NCBI GenBank assembly: GCA_002633005.1
Contig: NMRA01000029.1
Span: 31,294 to 95,293 of the forward strand
Direction of reading: 5' to 3'
DNA length: 64,000 bases
DNA from: Phoronis australis
Taxonomy: Eukaryota; Phoronida; Phoronidae
The number at the start of each line of letters is the position of its first letter. Position 1 is the first letter of the stretch. Below, one piece after another: positions 48,101 to 60,100 of the stretch. The notes under the pieces were generated by a model. It did no database searches. It had not been told where the DNA came from and saw only the letters and a program-made list of their open reading frames with translations. The position numbers were made by a program, and so were the translations under genes.

Positions 48101-51100
48101 TACCACTGTAAAAACTGGCTCCACTCCTCCTCATTCAGAGAATTGGGCTGAAACAAAAATCAACAAATACATGACACACAGTACATGCCAAACGTATCTA
48201 GACGAAATGGCCCAGAACCCGTCATGACGCTTGTCGAGCAGAAGCCATATTCATCCATGGAGTAATCCCAAAAATGAAGGGAGCTAGTCATTATCTAATT
48301 ACAATTTTCTGCCATAACAGTGATTACCAGTCATTTATGCTGTTGATAAAACTAGCTGTCTTCACCAGGAAACCATTAGTAACTGTTGACATGTACTGTA
48401 AAATCACCAGAGGACACAAACGCAATATCTGAGTAGCAAACGGTCACATTTTTTCACATATTTGTTTTTAATCCCCTATGCTTAATGCTCTCCACTGCTT
48501 TTAGATTAATTAATTAAAACACTGCGAGCTACTACAGAAACTGAGACGACTCGGCTTGCTGTTGTCTTTAAATCCCTCGTTATGTAATCAAAGTGCTTCT
48601 GTCACTCAATTGTTTACATTCTCATAGAAGAATGAACTCTGGTTAAAATGAAAACAAGTTACACGGTAACCACGATAAGCAAGATTACCTCTATGAATGT
48701 ATCAAGAAATACATCACTTTTCTCGTCAATAAACTTCTCTATTTGTTGAATAGCAATTTCCAGCGTCCTGGCCGGCAAGGGTTGCCCTTTCTTCTTCTTT
48801 CCTTTCCGGCCTGGGGAGGTGACAGCATTTTCCGAAATGGTATCTGAAATTTATTGAAAACTTATTTCAGTGTTGTAGAGGTAAATTTTCATATTTAGAC
48901 CACTTATCATACATCTCAAACTGTTCATTACTTGGCTTAAGAGTGATTTTTAGCATGGAATAATCTAGTGGCTCATTACAATCTTTCACAGTGCTATGAA
49001 AGGTAGCACTGTTGAATGGTGTTTAACATGGTTTCTCATTGGTTCAAGTAATGAATCCGACATCATAAAAAACAGTCATTCCCATTGGCTGAAATCTGGG
49101 AAACCCCTTTCAGTTTACAGTTGCCAAGTATAGTGACCACCTTTGACTTGAATAGTAACTGTTGTATTTTATAAAAATGGGCAGTGATCGAACTAAATAA
49201 AATCAAGAGAACCCCAATCCAGTGGCTTAAGCCCAAATAAGTACAGTGCAAGTGGTGGTAATGTGACTGGTATACTTCCCACCAAGGCATTGATGCCCAC
49301 ACACGGAATTCTGAGTGTAGTTCATCATGTTTCCACAGGACCACTTTTCAATATAGGTGGCGCTGTGACAGAGGGTAACACCTCACTATTGCTTAAGGCA
49401 AGGCTCAAAAAGTTGGTTAGACCACCTGGTGATCAATTTTTTATCGAGCAGGGTCTCAAGCAAAAACAAATTGTCAATTTTTCCCAAGCACAGAAATCCC
49501 TTCTAACCCGAGTAAGGCACAGGGCAGATAAGTGTAAATCAAAAGTTGTATGTGATAGTACGCACTACCAGACCTCCTACCTAACTCCAGTACGGAAACA
49601 AGACATATTGTTACACTCAATTGAGCATTACTTGAAATACAAAGGTACAGTATTAAAACAGCTCACTTAAAGCTTTGTCTTAGTCAAGTTTGGTAGATTA
49701 TCAGAATATGAATGAGTACACTGTTAAGAAAATCATTACAAAATCAATAGTTTTCAAAAACTGCATACAATCTTCTTGGCGAGATTCCTAGCTAACCTAC
49801 CAATGCTGGCCGATTCACTCCTCTTCTCCTCCATGTGAGTGCACTTGTTAGGCGAGGTCGTGCCAGGTCGCGACCTCGTGCACTCTGGCTGAGTGCAGAC
49901 TTCATCCATCTGCTCCTCTGGTTCAGGACCACCTTCTTGTTTCAACCTCACCCACTTGAGTACATTCATACAAGCCGTGAGCCTAAAGTCGTCTGCAATA
50001 TATGCAATTAGACATGAAATGACAAGGGATATTTGAAAATTGGACAACACTCAGCGAAAAGGGCTTTCTAAAACTGAAATTCTGATAACAGCAGAAAAGA
50101 GCGTATCAATTTCCATAGAGCAGAAAGAGCAACTGTCACCAACAACGAGAGAACAAGGTTCAAGTTTGAGTATATTATTACGTCAATGGTACAAACTTAT
50201 TGTGACGAGCACCCATAAGTCACACAAAACTGTCAAAACGCTTCGAGATATCCTTCACCCTAGATCTTGTGAACTGAAAAACAAGTTTTCACATCTTGTG
50301 ATTCCAATTCTCCTGTGGCGACCTGAGGCGCATAATTTTGTTTAACGTAATTTACACTTTGACAGAGGGTCATAACATTTCACCTTACTTTCTGACTGTC
50401 GAAACACCAAAAGATAGAGGCCTGTCTGCAACATACCTCTATGTTTAACCATACAGTCAAACACTTACATGGAAATGACCCCTGACCCCATGCTTTGTCC
50501 ATAAGTATAAATGCATACTACACAAAGATTACACACAGCACAGAAAACTCAAACATGTTGAGTCCTAATAAACACAGAATGCAAGAAATAGAAACGAGAC
50601 ATAAATGATAGAAGAACAGAACTTATAACAAAACTATCAAAAATAGACAATCACGTTTTTTCATTGGCAGGGGCACAACCTGTTTAGGAATAAAAAGACA
50701 AACGTGTCAAGTAATTAAAAAGTGGAAAGGCATAGTCAAAAACTCAAAAGTTAATCAAGAACCCTTACATTAATCTCACTTGTCAGAGATCAAAGAAACA
50801 AAAACTTATTGGTAACTGCAAACTCTTGTTATCAATATCACAGTTCTTAAAAGTATTTCTAAATTAAATGTTAGTTGTCAAACAATGAAACTTATGATCA
50901 CAGAAACTTCATAACATAAAAATGTCTGGCAACTATTGGGCACAAGATTTGCTTCACGTTTCCCACACAATGACGACTGTCAAAATTTTATGATTTAATT
51001 TCACATTTCCTACAAAAAATTGAGTCACCAAAATTAACATTTCTATTTAATACTCAGTTCCTGTCTAACTGCAGCTTGTAAGTGTACCTTTCAACTTAAA

Positions 51101-54100
51101 AAAGCTCCTCATACTTATTTTATCGTACTGGAAGTTGGCCATTTTTATCTGCCCTTGTAGCACTCAATAGAATTTCAAAGTTTGACGAAGAGTGAACCTG
51201 GGCAATAAAGGCATACATTTACATAATGGCTATCAGACAAGACAGTGCAGTTGCATACTCACCAATAAATGTCATTTTCTCGTCTTCATGACTCAGACGA
51301 TAGCAACGAGGAAAGAACTGGTCAGGGTTGGCATTCTCGTACCACGGCACGTTCCTCATGTTGATGCACAGCCCCACCTAGAGGTCGAGTTTGAAGGATG
51401 AAAGCTGAGTGATTAAAAGCAACAATTCATAGGAGCTGTTGCCAGCCCAAATCGCTCTTGGATGAATACCAACTAGTATCAATTGTGACATGTTTAAATG
51501 GAACATCCGCCATGATTGTCAGATGCATGTCAGAGAGTGAAGGCTAATGTACAAAACCGTTACTATTGAAAACATACAAAATACCACATATTACAATATA
51601 ATTGAAAACAATACCACATACCTGTGTTTGCTATACTATGGTTACTGTAAACGAGACAATCCACTAAGCAAAATGCCCTTAAAATTATTTGCCGAGCCAA
51701 TAAATTACCTTTTCATCATCAGCTAATTACAGAAGTCATGGAAACAATTAAAGTTAACAAACTATCAATGTTCCACCTACGTCAAAATTTCCATGAAGAA
51801 AATCGAAAGGAAAAATATATTCATTGTTAGAGAAATACACAAAAACTGTTCTCTGAAATTTCATTGCTTTTTAGACTAGAAGAAAATTTGTAATTTTTGG
51901 AAATTCTTGTTTGTAGCACTAAAGATTTAAATAACATTTAGAAATGCCTCATGGAAGCATTATCGTAAAATGCATGACTTGTACTTCCCTAGAAGAATTC
52001 AACTGTTTTAAACCCATTTCAGTGTTCCATTCTTGAACAGGAGCATGTGTTTAAACTCACCTTTGTACTGAAATATTTAAACTCAACTCTGCAGTGAAAT
52101 TTTTAAACTCACCTTCAAAGTTAAATGTTTAAACTCACCTTTGTAGTTAAATGTTTAAACTTACCTCTGTGGTGAAATGTTTAAACTCACCTTCGTAGCT
52201 AAATGTTTAATCTCATCTCTGTAGTTAAATGTTTAAGCTGACCTCTGTAGTTAAATGTTTAAACTGACCTTTGTAGTTAAATATTTAAACTGACCTCTTT
52301 TGTGAATGTTTAAACTTACCTTTGTAGTGAAAGAACCAGCCCTGCAGTAATGATTTACAATTTGATCTTTCTGCAAGTAACGAAAATCAAGGGTGTCCCG
52401 ACGCAGTGACCAGATGAATGTTGGATTACTGTTTCGAGCAATACGCGACTGAAAAAAAAACATAAATTAATTGATGCACTAACAAATAATGCAGGTAGTG
52501 TCCTGCAGACAAGACTTTTCAAGCAGTCTACTGTTGAGAGAATTAAATCATACGTTGGCGACAATTGCTACTTTGACAAAAAGTCAAGCAATTTTGTCAA
52601 AATTTGTTACTGCCTATCTTCATTATCAAGGGACACTTTCCTAAAGTGTAATTTAAAACTTTATGACTGCACCCAAATGGTATGCTTCTAGGGATGTTTA
52701 TTAGTATCATAAAAATGGTCACTAGGTGGCGCAGAGTACATTGAACTCATCCGAGAACAGAAAAGCAATCAACACCCCAACAGAAATGTGTTTACTAAAT
52801 TTCTTGAAAATCTGTTCGCAAACATAAAAATAAATTTGCCAATAGGGGGTACAGCAGCAGTCGGATTCATCAGAAAGAGGTCACCATCTGCTGTCACGTT
52901 CAAAGGAATATCACTGCCAAAATTTCACAAAGATCTTATATGTGGTGTAAGAGATTAGCAATGGAAAAAAATGCTGCGTTAGTTTTTAACATAAAAATGA
53001 GACTTTTATACTGCTGTACACAGAATAATAAAAGCATTGTGTTAAATGTAACTTTAACTGAGACCCGAATGATAATTGTTTCAAAAAGTTACGAACAAGA
53101 TAAGAAACGTCACGCACCATTATACCATATATACCGTCCTCTTCTTCCCAAGGTGGAATTTTGTTCTCTTGTTCTTGCGCAACATCTGAAATCCAACAGA
53201 AAATTCCAAATGACTATGCGAACACAGTGTTACCAAGCAGCTTAAGGTACTGTTTTTCAGAACGTACCAGCAGTTTCCAGGCTTTCCCGTGCTTGAAACT
53301 AATGGACACAGCTGGGTACTAATGTATTACTTTAATAAGTGAAACGTCACATCGCCGCATTCGTTTCAACCAACCACAGAAAATCTCACTAAATGGACGA
53401 GTGCCAACATTCAGTTTTGGAATTTCTAAACACTGCTGGTACTTGGCACATTAAATAAAATAAAGCAGTCTTAAATCGTAACAAACATACAGAGTATAAG
53501 TCAAAAATACCGGGTAAAAATGACCTGGAATTTCATGTCTAAACAACTGAACACAAGCAAAATTCCCCTTCATGGCAGCTGATTGCTGGCAGAATGACCA
53601 GTCTTAATGGGACATTACCCGTCATGATATAGAAAATTTGTAATAGTGCTTTGGCATGTACTGTATGTAACTAAGTGTAAACTTATACTTGGCACACAAA
53701 TCTCATCATTAAATTTACCGTCATCATCGTCGCCATCATCATCATCATCGTCATCATCATCATCATCACTGGCGGAGTGGCGCTTTTTCTTCTTGCCCTG
53801 AACTTTGGCCGTTGACGGAAGACGATAAAACTTCTCCACCCATCCACGCTGTCGTAAGCATTCCCTCACTTGTGCATATGGTCCGTGTATAGTAAAGATT
53901 TTGCGATACTGAAAAAATCATAACAACAGAACACGTCAAAAACTAATTTTTGATGAGTTGAAAAGCATTTAATTTCATCACTGTGCAAATATATCTTAAG
54001 AAATGACCTTCTCGGGTGGAGTTACTGAAATTGTGAAAACATATCTGGTGAAAAACACAGACATAGCAATACGCATTCTGAACTTTGTTACCAGTGACAC

Positions 54101-57100
54101 AAGTTAATATGTGAATGAAGACGAGTAATCGGAACAGTTTTGAAATAATTTTTAGCAAATTTCTTTCAGGTTTTATATTAACACCTGGATAACTACAATC
54201 ATGCAATTTTTACTTAATAATACTCAAATTAAGTCCTCATGAGCTACATGTACTGAGATTACGTTCTGGAACTAAGACACATTTGAGACAGTTATTGTTT
54301 AAAAATAAGAAACTAAATAACTTATCTGCCATATCGTGTCGGAAATTTGCTAGATTCCATACAGCTCCTAATGAATTGACCCCCCCCCCCCCCTTAAAAA
54401 TATGCCTCAAAAAATATGCCCCTGTTCATGGAACCAGCTCACCTTGATAGCCTTCTCTGCCAGTTCCTTGGCATTTTTCAGGCGTTCCAAGTTGATTGTG
54501 CCCAGCTTACGCAGACCTTTGTGTTTATTCACTGACTGAGGGGGCAAGGTCTTACTCCGTACATGGCCTATATGGTCAGGGGTGGCTTCTTCCTCTAGGG
54601 GCTCTGAGGGGAGAAAAGAGTTACCAGACTTAAAGAGATCTTCTTTCCCTACTCCGTTCTTGGTTAGAAACTCATAAAAATAAACCAAGTTGGTAGAAAT
54701 GCCCGCCTAAATAACCCTCATTAGCAATGACATCAAACTCTTTCAAACTAAGCAGAATTCAACAAATACGCTGCTGCTCAACTGGAAATTGAATAGCACT
54801 GCCATAATCGTTGTAACTAATTAGGCCAGGATAAGTGGACTGAAGTATTAAGGTTACTAATACTTCATTTCATAACATAAAGCCATACGGTCTTATCACA
54901 TTTTTCGGAGAACAGAATTGTCAATTGACGCATTCCACCGATAACACGCAAATAAATAATACTGAGGACTATAAAAGCACATATGCTAGTAGCAAATTCG
55001 ATCACAGACTAGGTAAGCACTGATTGTCAACTTTAAACGAAGACACTAAATGACCTGGTTAGGCACTAACTGCGAAGAGCAATCAGATATGTCCCTTGAC
55101 TCAACTTCCACAGAACCTACCTTTGACTTTGAGTGATGTACGGGAGGTTGCAAGGCTGTCGGGAACGGTTTGGTGACGTTTATGCCCTCTGGTGTTTAAA
55201 ACTGTCTGCTGCCGTCGTAGTAGCATATTACTGTTGCTATGAGGGTATGGTCCTAACAAAGACAAGAATGTACAATTAATAATAAAACAACACATCAGGA
55301 AACAAGCTCAATTCTGACACACACAGAGCTAACTGCATATTACACAGCTGCCCATCAGAGAATGACATGAAATTAACCTTAAAGTTAATAAAGACAGAAT
55401 GCCATTCGATAATTACAATTTAGTGACAATGAAATCACTGCCATGCCTTTTTGCTATATGCAAAATTAGTAGTTGTCACAGAGAAATCGTATTCTGTTAG
55501 ACTACTTTTGGCACAAACTGTATATCACCTATTCTCAATAGAAACATTTATTACCCTCCAAGAGCCTTTGTAAGTGAATCGATGAACTGGACTTATTAGA
55601 GTGTTCCATCCCCACAGAGTCGTCTGCCACTGCTAATGATGGCGAGGACTTCATAGACATCAACGGGTCTTGCTCGAGAGTAGCTGGACTTTTGTCCTTC
55701 TCTATATCCATAGTCTCTGGGGTCTTAGGGCCAGGTGTCCCCCAGGCAATGGCCTCTTCCTTGGTCTAGGGCAACAGTATAGATATATTATCACCCATTG
55801 TGCATAGGGATGAATTCTGAAAAGATGTGGTACCGGAGTACCGTTTTCTAATGCAAACGCCCATGTATTTTTGTGAACGTTCATCTATGATAGATTTCAA
55901 CCCTCAAAATACAAAAGTCACTTGCTAGTGACTTAAACAAGCAGTGTGCTGTTTACACAGCAGAGATATTTTGTTTTAGGTGCACTGGTTAACTTACACT
56001 AAACTCCCTAGACATAAGCCAAAACGGCCATATGGGTTAAAATCCTCCACCAGCTTTTTCAAAAAGGCTCACAGAGCTTTTATAAATGACAAATCCTGGA
56101 GTGTTTTGAGTATCAATACCGTATTCGCCCTAATAAGCGCCCATGCCCCTATAAGCGCCCTCACACATTTTAAGACTTTGCTAAAATAAGCGCCCAGTAC
56201 ATGGTTTGCAAAAAATGCCTGAACTACAGTTCTAAAATTCTCCTGACCAGTAATGTATTCAATTTATCAATAAGATCCGACAGTTGCGAAAATATCACTG
56301 TGCGCAGAATTTGTAGACCACGAGCCTTGCTGCCATGTCGGTATTCAGCCTTGACTATTCACTTCAAACTTCCGCCGTGCTTCAAACAGAACACAAGTTT
56401 CGCTGATCTTGCGAGGGACGTGTCCTGTTATGGTCTGGACTTTCAGAACAGACGCAGCGTACTTGTCAAAGGGATTGTATTGTATCTTTCTCGTATAGAT
56501 CTTCTCCGTCAACAGGAATCCAAATTTCTTTGTACACGTGAAAACCGCGAATGGAATACTAATAAAAACTTGACCTTTGCTCAGTTAAAAGCATGTGGCC
56601 AGGAAGCGCGCACTACATTCAAGTACCTGTCATTGAAGATTAGTCTTTGGGAACTATCTATTCATGAAACGGGTAGAATAGCATCGGCAAGAAATAAATA
56701 CTGGCACTTATTTCAGAAAGTTTCTAATAGGATAAAAAACATTTTGCGTTATTTTTAAGGGGGAATGATTAAATTTGTGGTAATTGGTGCTTTTAAAGTC
56801 AAAATGACCCACAGATAGTGAACACTTCCACACCCTTACACCCAATGAATCTCCCGAAAAAATAACTACTAGACTGTCAGGCATCTAGTCACCAGGCGAC
56901 TCAATGACATCAGCCTTACCGAGACAAACGTTTTTTAGCAGATGAGATCAACAAGTGCTAAATAAAACACGTTCTGCTTTAAATTACTGCTTGTGTTAAT
57001 TTCCTTAGTTACAATGAACACCTAGAACGTTATATCATGTTTACTCTGGCAAATGAACTCTGATGACACGCACGCGCTCGCTCACTCACACAATACGTAG

Positions 57101-60100
57101 ACGAACTTCAAAACAAACATCATGTGACAACAACATGTGTGTTCATCCAGAGATTTTTCTCGTGTTGTGGAGTACGATCTAGCACAGATTTGGACTTAAC
57201 ATGCAGTTAATCCCGACTCCACAGGAACTTAAAAATCTTAGGGACGCTATTTTGAAAACTTAAGGAGGACTTCAGGTAATTTGTTATGTCGAAACTATAT
57301 TTTTACTCAAGTATTTAAGTTGACCTATCGGTGATCGCAAGGCAGCGACGCATCAGTCGGCGAGTTTTCGCACTCGGATTTTCTGAAAAATGCTTGTAAT
57401 TTAACAAAATTTAATAGCAATGCACTGCAATTTTGCAGAAACTCCGTCATAGGTTACAGATGCGTCACAGAGCGTAAATTTGATGAATTCTAGCTTATGA
57501 TTTCACCTGTTTCGGAGACCAGGTTTCAACCACTTTTGGGCTATAATAAGCGCCCCCCTTCTTGAAGTGAATTTTTCTAAGCGCCCTGGGTGCTTAGTAG
57601 GGTGAATACGGTATATACAGAGTATTCTGGTCAATAACCTGCACAAGTAACGTCACAGTTAAAACATGGCATTAAATGACAAGTATGAAAAGCATAGATC
57701 AAAATGTTAAATCAAGTTTCCAAAGAGATGACTGGTGATTGGTTCCAAAATTAAAAGAGAATATTAGTTCTAATCAGATAAAAGTCAAAAAAAAATAATT
57801 ATATAGAAACTTTAGTTAGTGTTAGCAACCAAAGGCCATTAATCTATATGTGATTAAGACTTCAAGAAAATTTATGGTCAGATAACCTAAATCTCAAGAA
57901 CCAAAGAAGGGTAGTGAATGTAAGGCTGAGAGAGGAATAGATTTTTGTACCTAAAAGGTGCCAGCCAACGTGTAACAAATTTAAACCACTAACTGTTATA
58001 AATTGGTTTCATTTTATTTTTTACTATTGACCGTTAAAGTGATGTCTGGGATTGACACTTATTGGTTCAGTCCAGGCTAAACAAGCCGGCTTGACCAGGC
58101 TGGTCATTTTATGCCCTGATCATTAGAAATTCGGGGGTGTTTCAGGGCACCTTTGTCACTAGATTCGTACAATTTCTGTTATCGTAAAGAGGCCTGCATA
58201 TCACATAATCTGACCCAGGATCCTACTGTGTAGAATTGGCCTGTGATGGCAGAAAGAGTACAGGAACGTTTAACAATTGACTACTGGTAGATAGATATCT
58301 GGACTCGAAGCCTTGATTTAGAAATTGCTGTCCTCAAAAGTTGAAACTAAATGGGATTTTTTACATGACATGGTCTCAAACAACAGCAAACTAATTTAAC
58401 CCCAGAAATGTAAGTGAAGAATAAATTGGGATTGAGTTGTATTTCTAAAGGTGTGGGGCAATTAAACATAAGGTAAAAATGTTAGGTTTATAGCACCTAT
58501 AAAATATTTAAAAACTCTTTTTATGAAACAACCTGACGTAACTGTTTATCTTTTGAAAAAGCATAATTTACAGTATAGCTGATTATAAATGATACACATT
58601 TTGCCAAAACCCAATACCTCTAAGCTATTTCGGGGACTAGGCATAGCGAATGGTTTTCCGTCTTGATCAATACTGCGGAAACGAAACTGAAAGCATGTCT
58701 CCATCTGAAATCAGACAGACACAATCCATGCCAAAGAAAACAGTTATTCAAAGTAAGCTAATGGACTGTTCACAATTATTGCCATTTTTCTTGTGCGTAC
58801 AAACCTAGGAAGGAAGGGGGCCCTGGCTAGCTGGCAATGTACTGAGCTATAACACCAGAAAAACGGTGATACAATAAGACAAAATTCAACGATGTGTTTT
58901 TTGCTGTTTTCATCACTATAGGTATGATGAAAACTTTTAATTTGTAATCAACCCAAGTTATAAAGAACCTTGGGCCACTTTTATCAAAAGTTGTAAGTCT
59001 GCAGGTCTTGGCAAAGATGTTCATGAACAATAACATGTCTTTAAAGGTGGTTGTTAAATCTGAATATGTGAAAAAATATCAACTTTACATCACTGGTAAT
59101 GTTTTCATTCTTGAAATAATTATTACATATCAGTTGCTCAGTGTTACACTAGAGCCTAGCTTCCAAGCCCACCTTGGGCTCTTAGTTGGTTACGAGTTAC
59201 CAGCCATTTACCAACGTGACAGTCACCAGGTGGAGTTAAGACAACTCCCAGGCTCCACCCACAGGTGACCACGTGACCCAGAGTTTCAACCCAGTGCCCT
59301 GACAAAGAGCCCAACATTGGCTCGAAAAGAGCCTCTCAAGTAAAGCCAGGCCACCCAACAGGTAGTACTCATTCTTTTAATATATTGTAACAGTGCCAGG
59401 TATGAACATTCATTCCACCGTTTTCACTCTTCTAAAAATGTAGTATCGTATATTTTGCAGTAATGTGACTGTGCAACTGCAACCAGACTTTCAACCTTCA
59501 ATAGAACAATTCAGTCACTTATAATGTTCCAGTCTACAAGGCTAAAGCCAACTGGACCGAGTACAATTTGATTGGATTACAGATCACTTCAGTTACTAAA
59601 AATGTAAACTTCAGAAAGTCAGAAGAGTGAAGGATCTTTATCACTCAGCTTAATTGGATCCCAATGATTCTTCAATGAGAAATTCTGGCCGATGATGCAA
59701 CAATTAAGCTCAGTCTAGGGAAATACAAGATAAAGAGCTTCTCTTTTCATATCGTTTTCAACTTAAATGGTATCAGGTGGACATTTTTGGTTTGCACAGG
59801 TTCAGCGGCAACGATGGGCAGGTAAAGAGAAAGTTTTCTCCACAAGTTTGACATCATGGCATTGCTTGTGAACAGTCCAAAAAGAACTACGGCCAAACAA
59901 CAGCTTGGTGAAGACTCTGCTAGAAATATGAAAGTCACATAATGGTGAAATTCCATAGAATGCAAAGAATTGTTCATTGCAAAAGGACGTCACAAAAACA
60001 ATTTTTTGATTTGGGCCACTCACCCTTGGACTCATAATGCTCAACAATGACACTGTAGGTGCATGACTTCAGGGTTTCGAAAAAATTGCCAATTCATTGC

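Noticed and set aside
49263-49670. 135-codon plus-strand ORF in TTLL3-like intron 11
   Set aside because: It begins inside a dispersed repeat and opposes the host gene; no protein similarity is apparent.
60024-60052. Extra TTLL3-like micro-exon (acceptor CACCTACAG, donor CCAAGG|GTGAGT)
   Set aside because: It carries an in-frame TGA in phase 0 and would break the frame between exons 2 and 3, whose phases already match.
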